NCBI GenBank assembly: GCA_038232055.1
Contig: JBBSIN010000045.1
Span: forward strand, 1-20,281
Source of the DNA: JBBSIN01 sp038232055
Lineage (GTDB): Bacteria > Actinomycetota > Actinomycetes > JADGOV01
Reading direction: 5' to 3'
Length of the DNA: 20,281 nt
The position numbers and the translations under genes were made by a program. This document shows positions 1 through 6,451 of the stretch, piece after piece. Each line of letters opens with the position of its first letter. The stretch's first letter is position 1. Under the pieces are notes generated by a model. The model saw only the letters and a program-made list of their open reading frames with translations, had not been told where the DNA came from and searched no databases.

Positions 1-218
1 CCGGGCTGCTCGTCGGGCAGATGCTCTCCGGTCCCGGCTTCGGTTGGGGCGGCGGCGGTTACGTCGAGAACAATTACTACGGCGGCGACTCCTTCGGCGG
101 GGACGGCGGGGGCGACTTCGGCGGCGGCGACTTCGGCGGGGGCGGCGGCGGGTTCGACTTCGGCGGCGGGGACTTCGGTGGCGGCGGGGACTTCGGCGGG
201 GGCGGGGACTTCAACTGA
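1..218 (+). CDS. C-terminal tail of a Gly-rich protein (5' end outside window)
   Basis: This reading frame is open from the left edge (first full codon at base 3) to TGA at 216-218, so only about 71 C-terminal residues are visible. It starts with a short hydrophobic piece (GLLVGQML) and then becomes almost pure Gly/Asp/Phe: an ENNYYGG segment followed by repeated GGGDF/GGGGDF units to the end. Low-complexity Gly-rich tails like this occur at the C-terminus of several actinobacterial membrane proteins, including TPM-domain proteins. No diagnostic domain lies inside the window, so I assign no function. The next gene begins within about 20 bases downstream on the same strand, so the two may be co-transcribed. 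The frame is convincing because the amino-acid periodicity is regular only in this frame. Confidence 0.6.
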   Translation, partial: GLLVGQMLSGPGFGWGGGGYVENNYYGGDSFGGDGGGDFGGGDFGGGGGGFDFGGGDFGGGGDFGGGGDFN

Positions 219-235
219 CCGGCGTCCCCACCCGG

Positions 236-556
236 GTGGACCGGCTGCGCTACGTCGTCGGTGGCGTGCTACCGGACCACCGCGAGTGGGTGCGCCACGA
301 CCTCGTCGATCCCGGGTGGCGCTGGCGCATCGTCCGGCGAGTTCTGCTGCAGGCGCTGCCGTTCGCCGTCGCCCTGGCGCTGCTGCCGGGCTCCGCGGGG
401 CTGCGCCTCGCGCTGTCGGCGTTCTTGCTGCTTACCAGCGGCTTCGTCGCCGCCGCGTACGCCGAGCAACTGCGCGACCGGCGGCTTCGGCAGCACGGCT
501 TGTACCAGAGCTTGCACCAGAACGCCGGAGGCCCGACAACCACGGGCCAGAGCTAG
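236..556 (+). CDS. DUF5313 family small membrane protein
   Basis: A protein of about 106 aa. The N-terminus has the pattern LRYVVGG.LPDHREWVRHDL (residues 4-23), which I recognise as the conserved start of the actinobacterial DUF5313 family; its function is unknown. Two hydrophobic segments follow (about residues 38-52 and 56-76), separated by a short turn, then a charged C-terminal tail (EQLRDRRLRQ). This suggests a two-helix membrane protein with both ends on the same side. The GTG at 236 was chosen because family members start just before the LRY motif. There is no strong ribosome-binding site; a GGCGGGG run lies further upstream, and a CTG at 215 overlapping the previous stop is an alternative start. 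It ends 10 bp from the convergent lpdA-like gene. Family assignment is fairly secure, start less so. Confidence 0.7.
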   Translation: MDRLRYVVGGVLPDHREWVRHDLVDPGWRWRIVRRVLLQALPFAVALALLPGSAGLRLALSAFLLLTSGFVAAAYAEQLRDRRLRQHGLYQSLHQNAGGPTTTGQS

Positions 557-566
557 CGTCAGCGCC

Positions 567-1964
567 CTACGTCGGGGACGTTTCCATGAGCACCCGCGCG
601 GCCTCGGTGATGCTGCCGGACAGCGACGGGTAGATCGCGAAGGTATGCGCCAGCTGGTCGACCGTCAGCCCGTGCTGGACGGCGAGCGAGACTGGCAGGA
701 TGAGTTCGCTCGCTCGCGGGGCGATCACTACGCCGCCGAGCACCGTGCCGGTGCCCGTACGGCAGAACACCTTGACGAAGCCGTGCGCGAGGCCCTGCAT
801 CTTCGCCCTGGCGTTGGTCGCGAGGGGCAGTGTGACCGCCCTCCCCGCGACCTGCCCTGAGTCGACCGCCTGCTGCGAGACGCCGACCGTGGCGATCTCC
901 GGGTCGGTGAAGACGTTCGCGGCGACGGTCGACAGCCGCAGTGGAGCGACCGCCTCGCCGAGCGCGTGCCACATCGCGATGCGGCCCTGCATGGCCGCGA
1001 CCGAGGCGAGTGGCAGTACGCCGGTGCAGTCGCCCGCCGCATACACGCCGAACGCGGTGGTCCGCGACACCCGGTCCACCTGCACATGGCCGCCCGAGCC
1101 GAGCGTCACGCCGGCCTCCGCCAGTCCGAGTCCGTCGGTGTTGGGCACCGAGCCGACCGTCATCAGCGCGTGCGAGCCCTCGAGGGTGCGGCCGTCGTGC
1201 AGCTCGACGACCACGCCGTCGCCGCTGCGACTCACCTTCTGTGCCCGCGCCTGGCCGACGATGGTCATGCCTCGGTCGGTCAGCACCTGCTCGAGCAGCG
1301 TGGCCGCGTCCGGATCCTCGCCCGGCAGCACCCGGTCGCGGCTGGCGACGAGCGTGACGTGGCTGCCCAGCGCCTGGTACGCCGACGCGAACTCCGCTCC
1401 GGTCACGCCTGAGCCGACCACGATCAGCTCGGTCGGCAGCCCGTCGAGCTCGTAGATCTGACGCCAGGAGAGGATCCGTTCGCCGTCCGGCTCTGCGCCG
1501 GGCAGCACGCGGGGATGGGCGCCGGTCGCGATGAGCACGACATCCGGATCGATCTCCTCATCGTCGACCAGCAGCCGGCGCGAGTCGAGGAAACGCGCCT
1601 CTCCCTGGACGACTCGAACCCCCTCGCGGGCCAGCCGGCGGGTGATGTCGGACGACTGGGCGAGCGCCAGCCTTCGGACCCGGCCGTTGACCGCCGGCAG
1701 GTCGACGAGGTTCGGCGTCGCCACGTTGCCGGATGCCTCGCTCGATTCGCCGTACGGCCGGATGCCGAGCGAGCCGGCCTCCTCGAATCGGGTCATCGTC
1801 TCCGACGTCGCGATGAGCGTCTTCGACGGCACGCAGTCGGCGAGCACGCAAGCGCCACCCACCCCGTCGCGCTCGACCAACGTCACGTCGGCGCCGAGCT
1901 GGGTCGCGACGAGCGCCGCCTCGTAGCCGGCCGGCCCACCGCCGACGATCGCGATCCGGGTCAT
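567..1964 (-). CDS. lpdA: LpdA-type NAD(P)H:quinone reductase (flavoprotein disulfide reductase family)
   Basis: A 465-aa two-dinucleotide-fold flavoprotein. Visible motifs are the N-terminal FAD loop GGGPAGYEAA (residues 8-17), the redox region GGACVLADCVPSKT (36-49), a second Rossmann loop VVGSGVTGAEF for NAD(P)H, the YAAGDCTG FAD segment and the C-terminal dimer interface YPSLSGSITEAAR. The C-terminal motif and overall order match M. tuberculosis LpdA (Rv3303c), a quinone reductase rather than a lipoamide dehydrogenase; the His-Glu pair of true disulfide reductases is replaced by the YPSLSGS segment. Unlike Rv3303c as I remember it, which has a single Cys here, this protein has C39 and C44 spaced as a CxxxxC pair. 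The start is ATG 1964, with only a weak AAGCAG upstream and a possible -10 GACAAT at 1994-1989. The gene is divergent from the cyclotransferase gene and shares a 58-bp intergenic region with it. Confidence 0.88.
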   Translation of the reverse strand: MTRIAIVGGGPAGYEAALVATQLGADVTLVERDGVGGACVLADCVPSKTLIATSETMTRFEEAGSLGIRPYGESSEASGNVATPNLVDLPAVNGRVRRLALAQSSDITRRLAREGVRVVQGEARFLDSRRLLVDDEEIDPDVVLIATGAHPRVLPGAEPDGERILSWRQIYELDGLPTELIVVGSGVTGAEFASAYQALGSHVTLVASRDRVLPGEDPDAATLLEQVLTDRGMTIVGQARAQKVSRSGDGVVVELHDGRTLEGSHALMTVGSVPNTDGLGLAEAGVTLGSGGHVQVDRVSRTTAFGVYAAGDCTGVLPLASVAAMQGRIAMWHALGEAVAPLRLSTVAANVFTDPEIATVGVSQQAVDSGQVAGRAVTLPLATNARAKMQGLAHGFVKVFCRTGTGTVLGGVVIAPRASELILPVSLAVQHGLTVDQLAHTFAIYPSLSGSITEAARVLMETSPT

Positions 1965-2008
1965 GGGCTGCTTCGTGTCATGAGCTGCATTGTCCCCGAC
2001 GACGGCAC

Positions 2009-2025
2009 TACCCTGCGGGACCGTG
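2009..2025 (+). promoter_or_regulatory. Putative leaderless promoter -10 of the cyclotransferase gene
   Basis: TACCCT (2009-2014) fits the actinobacterial -10 pattern TANNNT and lies 8 nt before the GTG at 2023, the position expected if transcription starts at or next to the start codon. There is no convincing ribosome-binding site, which supports a leaderless mRNA. It also supports GTG 2023 over the in-frame TTG at 1990. Confidence 0.45.
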
Positions 2026-2463
2026 GCGCTCTATGCGGCGTACGGCCCGAACCTCGACACCGACCAGATGCGCGCGCGCTGCCCGCACTCCCCCTCCCGT
2101 GGCAGTGGCTGGCTGGAGGGCTGGCGGCTCACCTTCGGTGGCGAGGACGTCGGCTGGGACGGCGCACTGGCGACGGTCGTGGAGGACCTGGGTGCACGGG
2201 TTTTCGTCCTGCTGTACGACGTTCCGCAGCGCGACGAGGACACGCTGGACAGCTGGGAGGGCAGCGACCTCGGGATCTACCGCAAGCTCCGGGTGCGCGT
2301 GCAGACGCTGGACGGTGACGTGCTGGCCTGGCTCTACGTCCTCGACGCCTATGAGGGCGGGCTGCCTTCGGCCCACTACATCGGCCTCATGTCCGACGCG
2401 GCGGAGAAGGCCGGCGCTCCGGACGACTACGTCGCCGACCTCCGCGCCCGCCCCAGCCGGTGA
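2023..2463 (+). CDS. Gamma-glutamylcyclotransferase family protein (Rv3304-like)
   Basis: A 146-aa cytosolic enzyme of the GGCT fold, which converts gamma-glutamyl amines or dipeptides to 5-oxoproline plus the free amine. The N-terminal substrate loop is YGPN (residues 7-10; canonical YGSN, with Ser replaced by Pro), and the likely catalytic Glu is E79 in the DSWEG motif. The GWRLTFGGED.GWDGALATVVED block (33-54) and the C-terminal AYEGGLPSAHYIG block closely resemble M. tuberculosis Rv3304 as I remember it, which also sits divergently from lpdA. The start GTG 2023 gives VALYAAYG, matching the family N-terminus. It converges on the amidohydrolase gene, with 15 bp between the stops. The physiological substrate cannot be read from the sequence; neighbouring GCS2 and M20 genes suggest gamma-glutamyl or amide chemistry. 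Confidence 0.85.
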   Translation: MALYAAYGPNLDTDQMRARCPHSPSRGSGWLEGWRLTFGGEDVGWDGALATVVEDLGARVFVLLYDVPQRDEDTLDSWEGSDLGIYRKLRVRVQTLDGDVLAWLYVLDAYEGGLPSAHYIGLMSDAAEKAGAPDDYVADLRARPSR

Positions 2464-2478
2464 CTGGGCTGAGCCGCC

Positions 2479-3678
2479 TCAGCGGGCGGCGGGCTGGCCC
2501 GCGGCGAGTGCGGTCGCGACGAGCGCTTGGACGCCGTAGCCGATCGCTCGCTCGTCGACGTCGAACGAGCCGCGATGCAGGTCGAGCGACCCGTCGTCGC
2601 CGGGGCAGCCGACGCCGAGGCGAACCAGCGCGCCCGGCACCTGCTCGAGGAACCACGCGAAGTCCTCACCACCCAGGCTCTGCTGCACGGGGACGACGCT
2701 GCCCGGACCGAGCACGGACTCCACAGCACGGCTGACCAGCCGGACGCAGGCGACGTCGTTGACGACGGGCGGCAGCCCTCGCCGGTACTCGACGTCGACC
2801 TCGAGGCGGTACGGCGCCAGCACCGTGTCGATGAAGCCCTTGACCAGCGCCGGCGCGTCGTCCCACGCCGCCCGGTCCAGGGTGCGGACCGTGCCGGTGG
2901 CACTGCCGGCCTGCGGAATGACGTTGGCGGCCGCGCCGGCCATAACCTGACCCCACACCAGGCTGAGCCCGACTCGGGGGTCGACCCGTCGTGACAGCAG
3001 GGCCGGCACACGGGTGATCACGTCGCCGAGGGCGTAGACCAGGTCGGCGGTGAGGTGCGGGCGAGCCGTGTGTCCGCCGGGGCCGCTGAGCCGGACCGCC
3101 ACCGTGTCGCAGGCGGCGGTGATCGGTCCCGCCTTGATGCCGAGGGCGCCAACGGGGACGTGGGGGTCGCAGTGCAACGCGAAGGCGGAGGTGACGTCGG
3201 CCAGCCCACCGGCGGCCACCACGTCCATCGCGCCGCCAGGGACGACCTCCTCGGCCGGCTGGAAGACCAGCCGGACCCGGGCCGACAGCCGACCCGCGCG
3301 GTCGAGCGCCGCCAGCGCCAACCCGGCGCCGAGCAGCACCGTCGTGTGCACGTCGTGGCCGCAGGCGTGGGAGACGCCGGGCACCTGCGAGCGGTAGGGC
3401 ACGTCCTTCTCGTCGGTGAGTGGCAGCGCATCGAGGTCGGCGCGCAGCACGACGGCCGGTCCAGAACCCGCACCGACGTCGCAGGTCAGCCCGGTGCCGG
3501 CCGGCAGGACGACCGGGGAGAGTCCCGCCGCCGCCAACCGCTCCCGCACGAGCGCGGTGGTGTCGTGCTCGGCTCGGGCCAGCTCGGGATGGGCGTGGAT
3601 GCGCCGGCGTACGGCGACCAGGTCGCTACCGTGCCGGGCCAGCCACGTCGCCAGCCACTCCGGCAACCCGTCGCTCAC
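2479..3678 (-). CDS. M20 family amidohydrolase / metallopeptidase (AmiA1/AmiB1-like)
   Basis: A 399-aa cytosolic metalloenzyme of the M20 peptidase / N-acyl-amino-acid amidohydrolase family. Motifs in order: DLDALPL (81-87), the metal site HACGHDVHTT (104-113) with H108 and H111, FQPAEEVVPGG (139-149) with the E143/E144 pair, ALHCDP (167-172), SGPGGHTARP at the start of the dimerisation domain, and GGEDFAWF near the C-terminus. It hydrolyses an N-acyl or peptide amide; the substrate is unknown. GTG 3678 is chosen because it gives a GTGA overlap (4 nt) with the stop of the upstream ligase gene, implying translational coupling. The frame stays open far upstream, but that part is antisense-type noise over the ligase gene. 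M. tuberculosis carries a tandem pair (amiA1, amiB1) at the equivalent position; here only one copy is present. Confidence 0.88.
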   Translation of the reverse strand: MSDGLPEWLATWLARHGSDLVAVRRRIHAHPELARAEHDTTALVRERLAAAGLSPVVLPAGTGLTCDVGAGSGPAVVLRADLDALPLTDEKDVPYRSQVPGVSHACGHDVHTTVLLGAGLALAALDRAGRLSARVRLVFQPAEEVVPGGAMDVVAAGGLADVTSAFALHCDPHVPVGALGIKAGPITAACDTVAVRLSGPGGHTARPHLTADLVYALGDVITRVPALLSRRVDPRVGLSLVWGQVMAGAAANVIPQAGSATGTVRTLDRAAWDDAPALVKGFIDTVLAPYRLEVDVEYRRGLPPVVNDVACVRLVSRAVESVLGPGSVVPVQQSLGGEDFAWFLEQVPGALVRLGVGCPGDDGSLDLHRGSFDVDERAIGYGVQALVATALAAGQPAAR

Positions 3679-4826
3679 GACGCGAGTACCGGGCTGGGCC
3701 GCCCGGCCCGCATCTCCTCGACGAGACTGTCGACCACCGCGCGCAGGTCGCCGCTGTTGGCCGCCGCCACCTGGCGCTGGCGCGCGTAGCTGGCCCCACG
3801 GTCGACGATGTCGCGCACCCGCCCCAGCTCCTCCGAGCAGTCGAGCCGGTCGGCAACCGGGCCGAGGTCCTGGACCATCTCCTCGAGTGCGTCGCGAAGC
3901 GGTGTCGTCGTACCGCGGTCGTCGACGATGATCTCGGCGTCGAGCCCGTAGCGGGCCGCCCGCCACTTGTTTTCGCGGATCACCCAACCCTTCGGCGTCG
4001 GCAGCGTGTAGCCGCGGTCGAGCTGGGTGTTGAACGCCTCGACGAGGCACTGGCTCATGGCGGCCACCATGCCGATCTCGTAGAGCGTCGGCAGCCCGTC
4101 GCAGATCCGCAGCTCGACCGTGCCGAAGCCCGGGTGGGGTCGGATGTCCCACCACACCTCGCGGACCGACTCGATCGTCTTCGCGGAGATCAGGGTCTCC
4201 ATGAAGTCCTCGAACTGGTCCCAGCCGGAGAGCTGGTAGGGCAGGCCGGCGGTGGGCAGCTGCTCGAAAACCTTGCTGCGGCTGGACGCCAGGCCGGTGT
4301 CGGTGCCGATCCAGTACGGCGACGACGCCGAAAGCGCCAGGAAGTGCGGCACGTACGCCGTGAGCGCGTTGACGATCGGAATCGCCTTCTCCGGCGACCG
4401 CACGCCGACGTGCACATGGATGCCGAAGATCTGCAGCTGACGGGCCATCCACTGGCAGCGCTCCACCAGGGCGGCGTAGCGCGGGCTGGGACTGATCTCC
4501 TGGTCGGCCCAGTCGCTGATGGGATGCGTCCCGGAGCACATGAGCGTCAGGCCGCGCTTGTCGGCGGCCGCGCGCACCTCCTCAACCGTCCCGGCGAGGT
4601 CGGCGGTGGCCTCCGCGACGGTCTGGCACACCCCGGTGATGACCTCGACGCAGCTCTCGAGCAGCTCGTGCTTGGCCTTGGGATGCTCGCCGCCGTACGG
4701 CGCGCCCATCTCGGCGAGCATGTCGCTCGCCCCGCTGCGCAGCAGGCGCGTCTCGACGTCGACCAGCTCCAGCTCCCACTCGACGCCGAGGCTGGACCGG
4801 GGCGAGGACGTGAAGGGGATCTGCAC
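3675..4826 (-). CDS. GCS2-type carboxylate-amine ligase (YbdK-like glutamate-cysteine ligase family)
   Basis: A 383-aa protein of the glutamate-cysteine ligase family 2. These ATP-dependent enzymes join a carboxylate, classically the gamma-carboxyl of Glu, to an amine. Visible signatures are LGVEWELELVD (13-23), HELLESCVEVITG (53-65), GIHVHVGV (135-142) and a C-terminal ENKWRAARYGLDA block, all typical of the YbdK / Rv0433 type. E. coli YbdK is about the same length. GTG 4826 is preferred because VQIPFTSS..SLGVEWE is the usual family beginning and a TANNNT box sits 7 nt upstream. Its stop overlaps the start of the M20 amidohydrolase by 4 nt, so ligase and hydrolase are made from one mRNA. YbdK-like proteins have only weak glutamate-cysteine ligase activity, so the true substrate is open. 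Confidence 0.87.
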   Translation of the reverse strand: MQIPFTSSPRSSLGVEWELELVDVETRLLRSGASDMLAEMGAPYGGEHPKAKHELLESCVEVITGVCQTVAEATADLAGTVEEVRAAADKRGLTLMCSGTHPISDWADQEISPSPRYAALVERCQWMARQLQIFGIHVHVGVRSPEKAIPIVNALTAYVPHFLALSASSPYWIGTDTGLASSRSKVFEQLPTAGLPYQLSGWDQFEDFMETLISAKTIESVREVWWDIRPHPGFGTVELRICDGLPTLYEIGMVAAMSQCLVEAFNTQLDRGYTLPTPKGWVIRENKWRAARYGLDAEIIVDDRGTTTPLRDALEEMVQDLGPVADRLDCSEELGRVRDIVDRGASYARQRQVAAANSGDLRAVVDSLVEEMRAGRPSPVLAS

Positions 4827-4865
4827 GTCTCGCAGGCTACCGGGGACCGCTACCTTTCCCCCGTG
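4824..4865. promoter_or_regulatory. Face-to-face leaderless promoters of the ligase and PNP operons
   Basis: Only 36 bp separate the two divergent GTG starts. On the minus strand TAGCCT (4839-4834) lies 7 nt before GTG 4826; on the plus strand TACCTT (4851-4856) lies 6 nt before GTG 4863. Both fit TANNNT, and neither start has a ribosome-binding site. With 11 bp between the two boxes, each promoter's -35 region would overlap the other's -10 or start region, so RNA polymerase can probably occupy only one at a time. Confidence 0.5.
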
Positions 4866-5663
4866 CGCACTTCCGACTCGACCGGGCCCGCCGCCGACGC
4901 CGCGCGTCGGCTGGCCGAGCGCACCGGCGTCGAGCGGCACGACGTCGCGGTTGTGCTCGGCTCCGGGTGGGTGCCGGCCGCCGACGCGCTCGGCGACGCG
5001 ACGGCCGAGATCGCGTTCACCGACCTACCGGGTTTCGTGGCGCCGTCCGTCGCCGGCCACGCCGGGCGGATGCGCTCGGTCGCAGTGGGCGACCGGCGGG
5101 TGCTGGTCCAGCTCGGCCGGACCCACCTCTACGAGGGGCTCGGCGTCGACGCCGTCGCGCACGGCGTACGCACGGCGGTCGCCGCCGGCTGCCGGGTCGT
5201 CGTCCTCACCAACGCGGCCGGCGCGCTCAACGCCGGCTACGCGGTAGGCCAGCCCGTTCTGGTCCGCGACTCGATCAACCTGACCGGCCGCTCGCCCCTG
5301 GTCGGCGGGCGATTCGTCGACCTCACCGACCTGTACGCGCCGCGGCTGCGCACGCTGGCCCGCGCCGCCGACCCGACGCTGTCAGAGGGCGTATACGTCG
5401 CCATGCCGGGACCGCACTACGAGACCCCGGCGGAGAACGAGATGCTGCGGCGCGCCGGTGGCGACCTGGTCGGGATGTCGACGGTCCTGGAGGCCATCGC
5501 CGCCCGAGCGGAGGGCGCCGAGGTGCTGGCCGTCTCCCTCGTCACGAATGAGGCGGCCGGCGCGACGGGGCAGCCGCTCGACCACAAGGAGGTCCTCGCG
5601 GCCGGCGCGGCGGCGGCCGGTCGGATGGGGACGCTGCTGCGCGACGTGGTGGCCCGACTGTGA
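4863..5663 (+). CDS. deoD: Purine nucleoside phosphorylase (trimeric type)
   Basis: A 266-aa cytosolic enzyme that phosphorolyses (deoxy)inosine and (deoxy)guanosine to base plus (deoxy)ribose-1-phosphate. The trimeric PNP pattern is clear: phosphate loop VLGSGW (31-36), GHAGRM (65-70), GRTHLYEG (85-92), TNAAGALN (116-123), the purine-site segment MPGPHYETPAE (181-191) with E187, GMSTVLEA (204-211) and SLVTNEAAG (225-233) with N229. Length is normal for the family. M. tuberculosis Rv3307 is annotated deoD at the equivalent place, although it is the trimeric, not the hexameric E. coli DeoD, type. GTG 4863 is preferred: it follows a TACCTT box by 6 nt. The gene overlaps the next one by 4 nt (GTGA), so PNP, SDR and mutase form one operon. 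Confidence 0.93.
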   Translation: MRTSDSTGPAADAARRLAERTGVERHDVAVVLGSGWVPAADALGDATAEIAFTDLPGFVAPSVAGHAGRMRSVAVGDRRVLVQLGRTHLYEGLGVDAVAHGVRTAVAAGCRVVVLTNAAGALNAGYAVGQPVLVRDSINLTGRSPLVGGRFVDLTDLYAPRLRTLARAADPTLSEGVYVAMPGPHYETPAENEMLRRAGGDLVGMSTVLEAIAARAEGAEVLAVSLVTNEAAGATGQPLDHKEVLAAGAAAAGRMGTLLRDVVARL

Positions 5664-6451
5664 GCCGGGTGTGCGTCACCGGCGCGTCGGGCGCGATCGG
5701 TACGACGCTGCGGGTCGGCCTGCGCGAGCGCGGCCACGTCGTGGCCGGCCTCGACCTGCGCGCGCCGGACGACGGGGACGACGCCGTCATGGTGGGCGAC
5801 TGCGCCGACCTACCGACCGTCGAGGGCGCGTTGGCCGGCGTCGACGCCGTCGTCCACCTGGCCGGCGTCGCGGACGAGAGCGACCTGGCGACGATCCTGC
5901 GCTCCCACGTGGTCACGACCGCGACCGTCCTCGAGGCGATGCGCCGGCACGGCGTACGCCGGCTCGTCTACGCGAGCAGCAACCATGCGGTCGGCTTCAC
6001 CCCCCGCGAAACACTCGTCGACACCGGCGTGCGGCCGCGACCGGACACGTTCTACGGGGTCGGCAAGGTCGCCGCCGAGGCACTGATCTCGCTGTACGGC
6101 GACCGCCATGGCGTCGAGGGCGTCTGCCTGCGGATCGGCTCGTTCCGCGACCGGCCGATCACCCGCCGGCACCTGTCGACGTGGCTCTCCCCGGCCGACG
6201 CCGTGCGGCTCGTCGACGCCTGCCTCACCGCGACCGACGTCGGCTTCGCCGTCGTCTACGGCATCTCCGGGAACACCCGTGCCTGGTGGGACCTGACCGG
6301 CGCGGCAGCCCTCGGCTACCAGCCGGTGGACGACGCGGAGACCTACGCGGCGGAGATCCTCGCCACCGCGGAGACCGCCGAGGACGCCGCCCAGGGCGCA
6401 CGGGTCGGTGGTGAGTTCGCGACCCCGGCGTACGACCGCTCGCCGTTCTGA
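5660..6451 (+). CDS. NAD-dependent extended SDR, uronate-dehydrogenase-like
   Basis: A 263-aa extended short-chain dehydrogenase. The Rossmann loop is TGASGAIG (7-14), the catalytic Ser lies in YASSNHAVGF (104-113), and the Tyr/Lys pair is Y132 and K136 (YGVGK). The blocks PRPDTFYGVGK, VCLRIGSF, LSTWLSPAD, VVYGIS and TRAWWD are the pattern of uronate dehydrogenase (for example Agrobacterium Udh), which oxidises hexuronates to aldarolactones using NAD+. GTG 5660 overlaps the PNP stop by 4 nt, and its TGA overlaps the mutase ATG by one base, so it is translated between PNP and the phosphomutase. Its substrate in this operon is not evident: it may oxidise a free sugar or uronate unrelated to nucleosides. 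Family certain, substrate speculative. Confidence 0.8.
   Translation: MSRVCVTGASGAIGTTLRVGLRERGHVVAGLDLRAPDDGDDAVMVGDCADLPTVEGALAGVDAVVHLAGVADESDLATILRSHVVTTATVLEAMRRHGVRRLVYASSNHAVGFTPRETLVDTGVRPRPDTFYGVGKVAAEALISLYGDRHGVEGVCLRIGSFRDRPITRRHLSTWLSPADAVRLVDACLTATDVGFAVVYGISGNTRAWWDLTGAAALGYQPVDDAETYAAEILATAETAEDAAQGARVGGEFATPAYDRSPF

Noticed and set aside
1..218. Gly-rich tail as a TPM-domain or PE-PGRS protein
   Set aside because: Only the low-complexity tail is visible, which many unrelated proteins share.
567..1964. Annotation as dihydrolipoamide dehydrogenase
   Set aside because: The C-terminal His-Glu dyad needed for disulfide reduction is absent and the YPSLSGSITEA end matches the LpdA quinone reductase group, despite the CxxxxC pair.
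3420..4862. Long open frame on the + strand running into PNP, opposite the ligase gene
   Set aside because: It lacks recognisable protein motifs and mirrors the codon structure of the ligase gene; the real PNP start is GTG 4863. Long antisense frames are common at this GC content.
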